Shown: positions 8,683-16,570, numbered from the stretch's first letter. The stretch is DNA of 64,000 bases from Sphingomonas parva (ex Maeng et al. 2020) (GCF_004564275.1 NZ_SPDV01000008.1:102805-166804); one strand, 5' to 3'. Made by a program: numbers and translations. The notes: a model not told the origin generated them from the sequence alone.

Positions 8683-9375
8683 ATGAGCGAAATCATCGAC
8701 TGTCCTTCGCCCAATTTCAGCGAGCGAAGCCTGCCGATCTCGATGCTCGTGCTTCATTACACAGGGATGGTCGACGCCCGCTCTGCAATCGACCGGCTGC
8801 GCGATCCGGACGCGGGAGTTTCCTGCCATTATCTGGTGACCGAAGAAGGCCAGGTGCTGCGCATGGTCGATGAGGAGAAGCGCGCCTGGCACGCCGGAAA
8901 CTCCTTCTGGCGCGGCGTCACCGACATCAACTCCGCGTCGATCGGCATCGAGATCGTCAATCCAGGCCATGAGTTCGGCTACACGCCCTATCCGGACGAA
9001 CAGATCGACGCGCTCGTGCCGCTCGTCGCCGGGATCGTCGAACGCCACAGGATCACGCGCGGCAACGTCGTCGGCCATTCCGACATCGCGCCGCGGCGCA
9101 AGCAGGATCCGGGCGAGCTCTTTCCCTGGAATCGCCTTGCCCGCCTGCGGCTGGCGCTGCCGCGGCCGACCAAGAATTTGATGGATCCGCAGTGGACCGA
9201 TGCCGGCTTCCTGCTCGCGCTCGAGCGGTTCGGCTACGACGTCACCGATCCCCTGGCGGCGACCGTCGCGTTCCAGCGCCGCTTCCGGCCGGAGCTGATC
9301 GACGGCACCATCGACGGCGAGTGCCGCGCGATCCTGCTCGCGCTGCTCCTTCCCAAGCCGCGCGGGGATGACTAG
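8683..9375 (+). CDS. N-acetylmuramoyl-L-alanine amidase (AmpD/AmiD type, Amidase_2)
   Basis: Zinc amidase that splits the MurNAc-L-Ala bond, for peptidoglycan turnover or recycling. It is 230 aa from ATG 8683. The Amidase_2 fold shows SMLVLHYTGM (first Zn His), VSCHYLVTEEGQV, KRAWHAGNSFWRG, SIGIEIVN and the C-terminal Zn-binding VVGHSDIAPRRKQDPGE. The last ~70 residues resemble a peptidoglycan-binding helical domain. No signal peptide is evident, so a cytoplasmic AmpD-like role is possible. It ends just before rnpB. Confidence 0.88.
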   Translation: MSEIIDCPSPNFSERSLPISMLVLHYTGMVDARSAIDRLRDPDAGVSCHYLVTEEGQVLRMVDEEKRAWHAGNSFWRGVTDINSASIGIEIVNPGHEFGYTPYPDEQIDALVPLVAGIVERHRITRGNVVGHSDIAPRRKQDPGELFPWNRLARLRLALPRPTKNLMDPQWTDAGFLLALERFGYDVTDPLAATVAFQRRFRPELIDGTIDGECRAILLALLLPKPRGDD

Positions 9376-9382
9376 ATAGCGC

Positions 9383-9781
9383 TTGCCAGAGGGCCGGGCG
9401 GCCGCGCGCCGAAGCTTCAGCGAGGTGCGAGGAAAGTCCGGGCTCCACGGAACGACGGTGCCGGGTAACGCCCGGCGGGGGCGACCCCAGGGACAGTGCA
9501 ACAGAAAGCAGGTCGCGCCAGGCCTCGGCCGAGATCTTCGGAGGCGTGACATTGAAAGGGTGCGGTAAGAGCGCACCGCGGCCCCGGCAACGGCGGCCGG
9601 CACGGTAAACCCCACCGGGAGCAAGACCGAATAGGGATGGCTGGGCTCGTTCCGCCCTTTGCCGTCCGGGTTGGTTGCTGGAGGGGCGGAGCGATCCGTC
9701 TCCTAGAGGAATGGCCGCACATCCGTCGATGCCTCACGGCTATGGCGGAGGACAGAACCCGGCTTACAGGCCCTCTGGCAA
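9383..9781 (+). ncRNA. rnpB: RNase P RNA, bacterial type A
   Basis: Catalytic RNA that trims the 5' leader from tRNA precursors. The ends pair as helix P1: TTGCCAGAGGGCC (9383-9395) with GGCCCTCTGGCAA (9769-9781). Conserved cores are present: GAGGAAAGTCCGGGCTCC early, CCCAGGGACAGTGCAACAGA, GGTAAACCCCACCGGGAGCA, GAATAGGGATGGCTGG, and the 3' GACAGAACCCGGCTTACAGG. The length, about 400 nt, is normal. A TTTTT run follows P1. The boundaries are set by P1 pairing and may be off by a few bases. Confidence 0.96.
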
Positions 9782-9823
9782 TTTTTGTCCCCGCCGTCGC
9801 AGGGACCGGATAGATGAGAGTGT

Positions 9824-10351
9824 ATGGCTCGGCAGACGCGATCGAACGACTGGGGATTTCCGCGCTGGCGGAGCTACGGCTCGGAGCGGCAGGCGCAGCA
9901 GGTGCGCCTGTGCGATCGCGAAGGCTGCGACAATCCCGGTGATCGGCCGGCGCCCAAATCCCCAAACAGCCCCGAGCGCTGGTATTTCTGCGAAACGCAT
10001 GCCGCCGAATACAATCGCAACTGGAACTATTTCGAAGGCCTGTCAGCCGAGGACGCCGCCCGCCGCGAGGCCGACGAGCGCCGCGGCGCCAACGGCTATC
10101 GCCAGGCCAACCATTATGCCTGGGGCGGGCCGGGGGATGGCAGCCGCAGCCGAGAGGAGATGCGGGCGCTCGACGTGCTGGAGCTGGAGAGCGACGCCGG
10201 CTTTGAAGAGGTGAAGGCCGCCTATCGCCGCCTCGCCAAGCTCAACCATCCCGATGTCACGCCCGGCGATTCGGAGGCCGCCGCGCGTTTCCAGGCGATC
10301 CAGACCGCCTACGAGGTCCTGCGCAAGGCGGAGGAGCGGCGCGTCGGCTAG
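9824..10351 (+). CDS. J-domain protein with N-terminal Cys/His cluster
   Basis: Likely Hsp70 (DnaK) co-chaperone. It is 175 aa from ATG 9824. The C-terminal ~60 residues form a J domain (ALDVLELESDAGFEEVKAAY, then the essential HPD in NHPDVTPGD, then FQAIQTAYEVL). The N-terminal half has Cys/His spacing (LCDREGC and WYFCETHAAEYN) that could bind one metal ion. It lacks the G/F and zinc-repeat regions of DnaJ. The client is unknown. It follows rnpB. Confidence 0.82.
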   Translation: MARQTRSNDWGFPRWRSYGSERQAQQVRLCDREGCDNPGDRPAPKSPNSPERWYFCETHAAEYNRNWNYFEGLSAEDAARREADERRGANGYRQANHYAWGGPGDGSRSREEMRALDVLELESDAGFEEVKAAYRRLAKLNHPDVTPGDSEAAARFQAIQTAYEVLRKAEERRVG

Positions 10352-10423
10352 GTCGTGATCGTCCGAGGTGGAAGCGCAGGGCGCTTTCGGGAACGAACCA
10401 TCGCGCGTCGTGTTGCCCGCATC

Positions 10424-11305
10424 ATGACCGACACAGCCGATTACACGCCGCCCAAGATCTGGACCTGGGACCAGGAGAGCGGCGGCCGCTTCGCCAGCAT
10501 AAACCGTCCCACCGCCGGGGCCACCCACGACAAGGCGCTGCCGGTCGGGAAGCACCCCCTGCAGCTTTATTCGCTGGGAACGCCGAACGGGGTGAAGGCG
10601 ACGATCATGCTCGAGGAGCTGCTCGAAGCCGGTCATGAGGGGGCCGAATACGACGCCTGGCTGATCCGCATCCAGGAGGGGGAGCAATTCTCGAGCGGCT
10701 TCGTCGAGGCCAATCCGAATTCCAAGATCCCGGCGATGGTCGACCGCAGCGGCGCCGAGCCTGTCCGCGTGTTCGAATCCGGCGCGATCCTGGTCTATCT
10801 GGCCGAGAAGTTCGGCGCCTTCCTTCCCACCGAGCAGCCGGCCCGGGCCGAGACGCTGGCCTGGCTGTTCTGGCAGGTCGGCAGCGCGCCGTTTCTCGGC
10901 GGCGGCTTCGGCCATTTCTATGTCTACGCGCCGACGAAGATCGAATATGCGATCAACCGCTACGCGATGGAGGCGAAAAGGCAGCTCGACGTACTCGACC
11001 GACGCCTTGCGGAGAGCCGGTTCGTCGCCGGCGATGATTATACCGTCGCCGACATGGCGATCTGGCCCTGGTACGGCGTGCTCGCGCTCGGCGAGATCTA
11101 CGAGGACGCCGCCACCTTCCTGCAGGTCCAGGACTATGGCCATCTGCAGCGCTGGGCCGCGGAGATCGCTGCCCGCCCGGCCGTCCGGCGCGGCAGGATG
11201 GTCAACCGTGTGACGGGCGAGCCGTCCAGCCAGCTCCACGAGCGTCACGACCGCGACGATTTCGAGACCCGCACCGAGGACAAGCTCCAGCGCGAGGGCG
11301 AGTGA
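10424..11305 (+). CDS. yghU: Glutathione-dependent disulfide-bond oxidoreductase YghU (Nu-class GST)
   Basis: Thioredoxin-fold glutathione transferase relative that reduces disulfides using glutathione. It is 293 aa from ATG 10424, like E. coli YghU (about 288). Conserved stretches match that family closely, including GKHPLQLYSLGTPNGVK, EYDAWLIRIQEGEQFSSGF, NPNSKIPA, RVFESGAIL, APFLGGGFGHFY, APTKIEYAINR and the C-terminal QLHERHD. It is monocistronic as far as visible. Confidence 0.94.
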   Translation: MTDTADYTPPKIWTWDQESGGRFASINRPTAGATHDKALPVGKHPLQLYSLGTPNGVKATIMLEELLEAGHEGAEYDAWLIRIQEGEQFSSGFVEANPNSKIPAMVDRSGAEPVRVFESGAILVYLAEKFGAFLPTEQPARAETLAWLFWQVGSAPFLGGGFGHFYVYAPTKIEYAINRYAMEAKRQLDVLDRRLAESRFVAGDDYTVADMAIWPWYGVLALGEIYEDAATFLQVQDYGHLQRWAAEIAARPAVRRGRMVNRVTGEPSSQLHERHDRDDFETRTEDKLQREGE

Positions 11306-11416
11306 GCATTGGCCGCGGAGGCATCGCGCGCCGCGTGATGCGGTGATTGCGGCTCGCAACTTGCCTGCCCTCGCCGAGCCTTGCTAGCCCTTCAGCCACG
11401 GACAGGCGGGGGGACC

Positions 11417-12235
11417 ATGGCGCGCGCATCGGAATTGACGAAGACTTTTGGCGCCGTGCTGCTGGCGGTCTGCTCGACCGCGGCGCTGGCCGAGGAAGCG
11501 GCGACCTTTCGCTGCGTCAACAACGGCTTCAAGCAGGACTACAGGATCTCCTCCGAGGACTGGCTGGTGCGGGAGGCCGGGCAGGCGGACTGGAAGCCGA
11601 TCGGCTGTGGCAAGGAGAGGCCGGACGCAGGGGCGGTGCTGCGGATCGATTGCTCGGTTCGGGACGGCAGCTTCGTCGTCGAACGGGTGAGCACCTATCC
11701 GGGCGGCAGCAGGATGGTGCTCCGCCGAACGGTCGACCCCTCGACGCTCGCTTATAGCGTCCAGTCCAACGCAGATGCCCCTGAAACGGGTGCCTGTGCG
11801 AAGCTGGAAAACGATGAGGCGCGGCCCGAGGATGGCTGGAGCCTCTCGCGCAAGCTCTCGCTCGGGTTGCCCTTCCTGCTCGTCACCGACGCAAGGAGCC
11901 TGCAGCTGCGGCCCGGCGAATGGACCTGGCCGAACGGCCGGTGGGTGATCATCGAGGGCAAGTATCACACCGACAGCGGCACCTGGGACGTCGGCGGCGT
12001 CGGCTTCAATCCTGGGCGGACCAACAGCGCGCACAGCTGCCCGCCGGACGCGCTGCGGGCGAAGACTCTGCCGCCGTGCGGGGGCATTCACCAGGCCGGC
12101 TACTCGATGGATCGCTGGTACCGGCCGGAGGAGCACGATCTGGTCGTCTACGGCCGCGTCTATCGCTACGACGAGGGCGGCGCCGTCTATTCCGAAGGCA
12201 AGCGCATCGGCCGGCTGATCGTCCCCGACCTTTGA
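11417..12235 (+). CDS. Secreted protein of unknown function
   Basis: I do not recognise the family. It is 272 aa from ATG 11417, preceded by a G-rich ribosome site. A signal peptide is likely (hydrophobic stretch about residues 10-22, cleavage after AALA). The mature part has several cysteines (FRCVNNG, PIGCGK, RIDCSV, GACAK, HSCPPD, PPCGG), suggesting periplasmic disulfides. It stands alone between yghU and the convergent ybiI. Confidence 0.7.
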   Translation: MARASELTKTFGAVLLAVCSTAALAEEAATFRCVNNGFKQDYRISSEDWLVREAGQADWKPIGCGKERPDAGAVLRIDCSVRDGSFVVERVSTYPGGSRMVLRRTVDPSTLAYSVQSNADAPETGACAKLENDEARPEDGWSLSRKLSLGLPFLLVTDARSLQLRPGEWTWPNGRWVIIEGKYHTDSGTWDVGGVGFNPGRTNSAHSCPPDALRAKTLPPCGGIHQAGYSMDRWYRPEEHDLVVYGRVYRYDEGGAVYSEGKRIGRLIVPDL

Positions 12236-12263
12236 TTCGACCCGGGGCGGCGAAGCCTGCGCG

Positions 12264-12527
12264 TCAGCGCAGCTGGCTGTCCTTGCTGCCGCGGCGGTTG
12301 ATGCCGATGCTTCGCGTCCTGCCGTCGCGCTCCCCCTGGCAGGGCACGCAGGTTCGTGCGCCCGGCAACGCGCGGCGCCGGCCCTCCGGTATCTCCTCGC
12401 CGCATTCCTCGCAGTGCGTCGTGCCTTCGCCGGCCGGCATGCGCGCGCGGGCGGAGAGCACTGCGTCGCTGACGGTATCGTCGATCTGGTCCTGAACCGC
12501 GCCGTCGCGCGCCCATCCTCCGGCCAT
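12264..12527 (-). CDS. ybiI: DksA/TraR C4-type zinc-finger protein, YbiI family
   Basis: Small DksA/TraR-family protein. It is 87 aa from ATG 12527. Its N-terminus (MAGGWARDGAVQDQID) and the exact C-terminal RRGSKDSQLR match E. coli YbiI. The four-Cys zinc site is CEEC...CVPC. It lacks the long DksA coiled coil with the tip acidic residues, so direct ppGpp-style control of polymerase is uncertain. An in-frame GTG further upstream exists but would add non-homologous sequence. Confidence 0.87.
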   Translation of the reverse strand: MAGGWARDGAVQDQIDDTVSDAVLSARARMPAGEGTTHCEECGEEIPEGRRRALPGARTCVPCQGERDGRTRSIGINRRGSKDSQLR

Positions 12528-12625
12528 GCTGCCCGATCCCTCTTTGCCGCGCCGCGGATCGATCCCGATCCGCAACGTCCTGAACGCGCCGGAGGCCGGG
12601 CAGGCTCCCAGGCGCCCTCCGGACG

Positions 12626-13066
12626 CTATTTGGTGAACATGAAGGTGCCGGTGACGTGCGCCACCGGATCGTCCGGATCGCCGTCATGCGCGACTCCCCG
12701 CACGAAGCCGATGCTGCGCGTGACGCGATAGCATTCTCCGCGTCCGACGATACGGCGGCCCGGCAGGGCAGGGCGGAGATAATCGACCCGCATGTCGAGA
12801 GTCGCCTGGTGTCGGAAGCGTCCGAGCTTCACCCAGATCGCCATGCTCGTCGCCATGTCCATCAGGCTGATGATCGGCCCGGAGGCGATGACTCCCGTCT
12901 CCACTACGCCGACAAGCTTCTCGGAATAACCGAGGCCGAGCTCGACCCAGTCTTCGCCATGATCGACATAGAGGATGCCGAGCGCGCCGCCGTGGCCGAC
13001 CTGGCTGGCATATTGGGTGAACAGCTTCGGATCGAAGCCGGCCGAGAGGTCCGGTCGCTCGGTCAC
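12626..13066 (-). CDS. PaaI-family hotdog thioesterase
   Basis: Probable acyl-CoA thioesterase of the hotdog fold. It is 146 aa from ATG 13066. Typical segments are ETGVIASGPIISLMDMATSM (the central hotdog helix with its acidic residue), ATLDMRVDYLRPA and a strand-rich C-terminus. It overlaps the sufE stop by 4 bp (ATGA), so the two are translationally coupled. The substrate cannot be told from sequence. Confidence 0.82.
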   Translation of the reverse strand: MTERPDLSAGFDPKLFTQYASQVGHGGALGILYVDHGEDWVELGLGYSEKLVGVVETGVIASGPIISLMDMATSMAIWVKLGRFRHQATLDMRVDYLRPALPGRRIVGRGECYRVTRSIGFVRGVAHDGDPDDPVAHVTGTFMFTK

Positions 13067-13470
13067 CCGGCGAGCCGCTCCGCGGTCTCGCGGATCAGGG
13101 CGATCATGTTGGGAATGCCCTGGGTGCGATTGGAGCTCAGCTGCGCGTTGAGGGCGAACGGTGCCAATTCCGCCTCGATGTTCGTGGCGACGATCTGCTG
13201 AGGCGTGCGGTCCTGCACGATCAGCAGGATCAGGGCGACGATGCCCTTGGTGATTGCCGCGTTGCTGTCGGCGAGGAAATGGAGCGTGCCGTCCTCGCGC
13301 GGGATCGGGTAGACCCAGACCGAGGCGGAGCAGCCGCGCACCAGCGTCGCGTCGGTCTTCAGTGGCTCCGGCATCGTCTCGAGGGCGCGACCGAGGTCGA
13401 TCAGCAGGCGGTAGCGGTCGTCCGCCTCGAGCAGCTCGTAATCGGCATAGACATCGTCGATCTTGGTCAT
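13063..13470 (-). CDS. sufE: Cysteine desulfuration protein SufE
   Basis: Accepts persulfide sulfur from the desulfurase SufS for Fe-S cluster assembly. It is 135 aa from ATG 13470. The active Cys 47 sits in VRGCSASVWV, and the family segment ALILLIVQDRTPQQI follows. No other suf gene is in the window. It begins 41 bp after the last gene of the psp run on the same strand and could be read from that operon. It overlaps the downstream thioesterase. Confidence 0.93.
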   Translation of the reverse strand: MTKIDDVYADYELLEADDRYRLLIDLGRALETMPEPLKTDATLVRGCSASVWVYPIPREDGTLHFLADSNAAITKGIVALILLIVQDRTPQQIVATNIEAELAPFALNAQLSSNRTQGIPNMIALIRETAERLAG

Positions 13471-13510
13471 GGCAGCCCGCTACCAGAGCCGCCGCGGGCG
13501 GAGAAGCCCG

Positions 13511-13726
13511 TCAGGCGCGACCGTCGGCGATCGCCTCGAGCCGACGAATGCGGTCGCGTAGGGCCGCGAGCTCGGACCGGGCGCGGCTCGGCGCCTGGGG
13601 CGTCGAGAGCTCGAGCCGCTTCAGCTCCAGCCAGCCACGCCACCCGCGCAGCGCTGCCAGGCTGAAAAGCCCCGCGCCCAGAGTGCCGGCGCCCGCCACG
13701 GCGAGAAGGGAGAGCGGGTCGGTCAC
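13511..13726 (-). CDS. Small PspB/PspC-tail-like membrane protein 5
   Basis: 71-aa protein with one N-terminal membrane helix (LLAVAGAGTLGAGLFSLAAL) followed by a charged coiled-coil helix (SELAALRDRIRRLEAIADG). The end matches a truncated form of the motif shared by its neighbours (LERI.D). Its ATG overlaps the stop of the preceding small gene by 4 bp. It is the last member of the psp array. Envelope-stress sensing or PspA anchoring is an inference from context. Confidence 0.72.
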   Translation of the reverse strand: MTDPLSLLAVAGAGTLGAGLFSLAALRGWRGWLELKRLELSTPQAPSRARSELAALRDRIRRLEAIADGRA

Positions 13727-13959
13727 CGGTCCCTCAATTCCTCGATCTGGCGGGCAAGGCTGTTCTCGCGGTCGGTCGCGATCCGCTCGAGAACGGCGAT
13801 CCGCTCCTTCAGCGTCTTGAGCTCCTCGCGCATCCGCAGCGTCTCGGCGCTCTCCTCATTCGTCATCCCCGGGCCGCTTTGGTGGCGATACCGCGCCTTG
13901 AGCACGGTCGCGACCATGACGATCAGAACGATCAGCACGACCATCGAATATTGGTTCAT
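13723..13959 (-). CDS. Small PspB/PspC-tail-like membrane protein 4
   Basis: 78 aa. The N-terminal helix (MVVLIVLIVMVATVLKARY) spans the membrane, and the rest is coiled coil ending IAVLERIATD...RQIEELRDR. This is the shared tail motif of the locus. It closely resembles annotated PspB-like small proteins in architecture. It follows the previous gene by 37 bp and overlaps the next by 4 bp. Confidence 0.76.
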   Translation of the reverse strand: MNQYSMVVLIVLIVMVATVLKARYRHQSGPGMTNEESAETLRMREELKTLKERIAVLERIATDRENSLARQIEELRDR

Positions 13960-13996
13960 GTTCTTCTCTCTTTATCGGCTGCGGGCCGTGCATCGC

Positions 13997-14266
13997 TCAG
14001 TTGAGCGGCTCGTCGCGCAATTTCTCGATCTCGTCGGCGACGACGATGCCGCGATCGGTGACGATCCGCTCCAGCACCCGCACCCTCTGCTCGAGACGCT
14101 CGGTGTGCGCCGCATATTGCGCGGCCTTCTCGGCGGTCTGGTTGCCGAGCAGCTCCAGCTGTCGTTCCTTGAACTTCAGCTGGCGCTTGTAGACGTCGGC
14201 CAGGAGGCCCGCGACGACCGGAATCCCCACCACGATCAGGAAGAAGATCAGCATCGAATTCGGCAT
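13997..14266 (-). CDS. Small PspB/PspC-tail-like membrane protein 3
   Basis: 89 aa. One N-terminal membrane helix (MLIFFLIVVGIPVVAGLLAD) is followed by a long amphipathic helix with LEQRVRVLERIVTD and then DEIEKLRDE, the shared tail motif. There are 10 bp between the previous stop and this ATG. The topology is probably N-out with a cytoplasmic coiled coil like PspB. The specific role is unknown. Confidence 0.76.
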   Translation of the reverse strand: MPNSMLIFFLIVVGIPVVAGLLADVYKRQLKFKERQLELLGNQTAEKAAQYAAHTERLEQRVRVLERIVTDRGIVVADEIEKLRDEPLN

Positions 14267-14276
14267 GGCGGGTTCC

Positions 14277-14591
14277 TCAGTTGCGCGGCGCGCGCAGCGC
14301 CTCGATTTCCTGGGTCAGGCGGTGGCCGTCGTCGGTGACGATCCGCTCGACCGTGGCAAGGCGATCCTTGATCGCGCCGAGCTCGGCGCGAAGCTGCGCA
14401 TTTTCGCTCGACAGCAGCTTCACCCGCTCGGTCGTCTCCTCGCTGCTGCGCGGGTAGACAGCCTGGCCCCAGGCGCCGTCGAGAGGATAGCCGTGGCGGA
14501 TCCTGAGCCACGTCGTGAGGATCCAGCCGCCGATGGCGAGCACGCCGAGAATGCCGATCAGCGGCGCCAGCTCGTGAAATTGAATGTCCAT
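14277..14591 (-). CDS. Small PspB/PspC-tail-like membrane protein 2
   Basis: 104 aa, the longest of the array. The membrane helix lies about residues 9-30 (LAPLIGILGVLAIGGWILTT). A linker containing YPLDGAWGQAVYPRSS follows, then a coiled coil ending LATVERIVTD...QEIEALR. The GGGGGA ribosome site is well placed before ATG 14591. The linker is absent from the sister proteins. Confidence 0.76.
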   Translation of the reverse strand: MDIQFHELAPLIGILGVLAIGGWILTTWLRIRHGYPLDGAWGQAVYPRSSEETTERVKLLSSENAQLRAELGAIKDRLATVERIVTDDGHRLTQEIEALRAPRN

Positions 14592-14613
14592 GTCTTTCCC
14601 CCTGGTTGCGGGC

Positions 14614-14871
14614 TCAGCGCAGCAGCTCGATCTCTCTCGACGTCCGCTCAGCCGGATCGACGGCGATCCGTTCGAGCACGTGCAGCCGGCTTTCGAGCTT
14701 GGCGACCTGCGCCTTCAGCGTCTCGTTTTCATTCTTGAGCGTCGTCACGGCGGCGGGCTGCAATTCCAGGGCCCGACGCTTGGTCCGGATCCAGCTCATC
14801 GAGATGGTGAGGATGAGGGCGGCGTTGATCGCGATCGCAAGGATCAGGAAAATCGCGAGATTGTCGTCCAT
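14614..14871 (-). CDS. Small PspB/PspC-tail-like membrane protein 1
   Basis: 85 aa, starting 12 bp after pspC with an AGGAGGG ribosome site. The N-terminal membrane helix (IFLILAIAINAALILTISM) is followed by a coiled coil ending LHVLERIAVD...REIELLR. The C-terminal motif aligns with the PspC tail encoded immediately upstream (LAEVETYVTS...REIEQLR), suggesting common descent or a shared binding partner. Confidence 0.78.
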   Translation of the reverse strand: MDDNLAIFLILAIAINAALILTISMSWIRTKRRALELQPAAVTTLKNENETLKAQVAKLESRLHVLERIAVDPAERTSREIELLR

Positions 14872-14883
14872 TTTCCTGCCCTC

Positions 14884-15264
14884 CTAGCGGAGCTGCTCGA
14901 TTTCGCGGGCGAGGCGCCCGTTCGAGCTGGTCACGTAGGTCTCGACCTCGGCGAGCCGGCGGTCGATCTCACGAAAACGCGAGCGAACGTCGCGGACGGT
15001 GCGGGCCGGCGAGGCGCGGACGCCCTGCCAGAACTTCGCCTGCTCCGGAGTCTCGTACTTGAGCTCGTGCGGCTTGGACGGCGCCATCCATGCGATGATG
15101 AAATAGGCGGCGATCGGCATGCCGGAGCCCATGAAGGTGAGCAGCAGCATGCCCAGGCGGATCAGGGTCACGTCGAGGCCGGTGTAATCGGCAATTCCGG
15201 CGCAGACCCCGAGCCACTTCTTGTTCTGCTTGTCGAGGTAGAATTTGGTGTGACGCGGTGTCAT
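14884..15264 (-). CDS. pspC: Phage shock protein C (PspC)
   Basis: Inner-membrane envelope-stress component that with PspB senses damage and recruits PspA. It is 126 aa from ATG 15264. The PspC domain is recognisable (KFYLDKQNKKWLGVCAGIAD, then TLIRLGMLLLTFMGSGMPIA, membrane helices). The cytoplasmic tail LAEVETYVTS...REIEQLR corresponds to the conserved PspC C-terminal element. The ATG overlaps the pspB stop by 4 bp. Confidence 0.93.
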   Translation of the reverse strand: MTPRHTKFYLDKQNKKWLGVCAGIADYTGLDVTLIRLGMLLLTFMGSGMPIAAYFIIAWMAPSKPHELKYETPEQAKFWQGVRASPARTVRDVRSRFREIDRRLAEVETYVTSSNGRLAREIEQLR

Positions 15265-15596
15265 CGGCCGATCCTTCTCGGCTGGTTGGTGACGCTGGAA
15301 TCGCTGCTCGTGCCGCCAAGCGCGGAGCGCCCGGTGCCACGATCCTCGAGGGCATCGGCGAGTGGGTCGCAGCCGACGGCGCGCCAGTTCGGATTCTCGG
15401 CGTTCATGATCCGCTCGATCGAGCAGAGACGATCGTCGAGGCGGCGCGCCATCTCGTGCAGCTCGTCGAGCAATTGCTCGTCCTCGCGGGTGAGGGTCGC
15501 CTGGCTCTTCCACCGCGTGATGTAGTGGAAGATCAGCCAGGGCAGGCCGATGAACAGGATCGGGACGATGACGATCGGAACGATGATGTCTTCCAT
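15261..15596 (-). CDS. pspB: Phage shock protein B (PspB)
   Basis: Small inner-membrane partner of PspC. It is 111 aa, longer than the usual ~75. The N-terminal helix (VPIVIVPILFIGLPWLIFHY) is followed by a coiled coil with LCSIERIMNAENPNW, matching the ERI...DAE.PNW end of classical PspB. About 40 low-complexity residues extend beyond that point. It starts 4 bp after pspA. Confidence 0.92.
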   Translation of the reverse strand: MEDIIVPIVIVPILFIGLPWLIFHYITRWKSQATLTREDEQLLDELHEMARRLDDRLCSIERIMNAENPNWRAVGCDPLADALEDRGTGRSALGGTSSDSSVTNQPRRIGR

Positions 15597-15600
15597 CGCC

Positions 15601-16275
15601 TCAACCCTCCTGCGTCTTGCCGAGGCGGGCCTTCAGCGCCTCGAGCTCGGCATCGACCTTCTCCGCATTGCGGAGCTCGGCGATCTCCTCCTCGAGGGTC
15701 TTCGGCGGCGCCCCGAGGGCCAGCGCGTCGGCGCGGCCCTCGGCCATGTCGGCACGGCGCTCGAGCACGTCGAAGCGCGAGAAGGCGTCGTCGACCTTGG
15801 AGCCGGAATACATCTCGCGGAGGCGCATCCGGTTCTCGGCGCTCTCGAGCCGGCTCTGGATCGCGCTCTGCCGGGTCCGCGCCTCGCGGATCTTGCCCTG
15901 CAGCTTGGCGATGTCCGCCTCCGAGGCGCGCAGCGCGTCGTCCAGGACGTCGATCTCGGCCTTGAGGCTGTCGGCCATGTCGCCGGCCTTCTGCTTCTCG
16001 ACCAGCGCCGCCTTGGCGAGATCCTCGCGGCCCTTGGACAACGCCAGCTCCGCTTTCTCGGTCCAGCTGTCCTGCAGCTTCTCGAGTCGGCCGATCTGCC
16101 GGCGCATCTCCTTCTGGTCGGCGATCGTGCGCGCGGCGGACGCGCGCACCTCGACCAGTGTCTCCTCCATCTCGAGGATGATCATCCGGATCATCTTCGC
16201 CGGGTCCTCCGCCTTGTCCAGGAGGTCGGCGAAATTGGCGGCGACGATGTCGCGTGTCCGCGAGAAAATACCCAT
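15601..16275 (-). CDS. pspA: Phage shock protein A (PspA/IM30 family)
   Basis: Peripheral-membrane coiled-coil protein that binds stressed inner membrane and inhibits the activator PspF. It is 224 aa from ATG 16275, close to the usual 222, preceded by AAGGAG. It starts MGIFSRTRDIVAANFADLLD with the amphipathic helix and the conserved AEDPAKMIRMIILEME. Long coiled coil fills residues about 25-185. Its position downstream of a sigma-54-like promoter and next to divergent pspF is the classic Psp feedback arrangement. Confidence 0.96.
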   Translation of the reverse strand: MGIFSRTRDIVAANFADLLDKAEDPAKMIRMIILEMEETLVEVRASAARTIADQKEMRRQIGRLEKLQDSWTEKAELALSKGREDLAKAALVEKQKAGDMADSLKAEIDVLDDALRASEADIAKLQGKIREARTRQSAIQSRLESAENRMRLREMYSGSKVDDAFSRFDVLERRADMAEGRADALALGAPPKTLEEEIAELRNAEKVDAELEALKARLGKTQEG

Positions 16276-16355
16276 TCGAAACTCCTTTGACCTGGCTCCG
16301 GCGGAAGCGACCGGGCGGCGCGGGGTGCTGCGCCGCGCCGGCCGTCCGCCCGGGA

Positions 16356-16514
16356 TCAGGCGTAAGCCTGACCCGAAACCCCCGCCGCGACAAGACTGAT
16401 CGGCGTGGTTTCGACCGCACGGGCCGGCCCGACCGCCGCGCCGACGGCGGTTGCCGTCAGCAGCAGGGCGGCGAGGGTGGCCACGGCGCTCTGTCCAATT
16501 CCGCTCAGTTTCAT
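16356..16514 (-). CDS. Small exported or membrane protein, first gene of the psp operon
   Basis: 52 aa from ATG 16514 with an AGGGAG ribosome site. It has a basic start MKLSG, a long hydrophobic segment (AVATLAALLLTATAVGAAVG), then GPARAVETTP, which could be a signal-peptide cleavage region, and a short tail ending GQAYA. I recognise no family. It lies between the sigma-54-like promoter and pspA, so it should be induced with pspA. It ends 80 bp upstream of pspA. Confidence 0.6.
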   Translation of the reverse strand: MKLSGIGQSAVATLAALLLTATAVGAAVGPARAVETTPISLVAAGVSGQAYA

Positions 16515-16570
16515 CTCGTATCTCCCTGTCACACATTCGCCCGTCCCATCGGGCTGTACGACCCAAGCTA

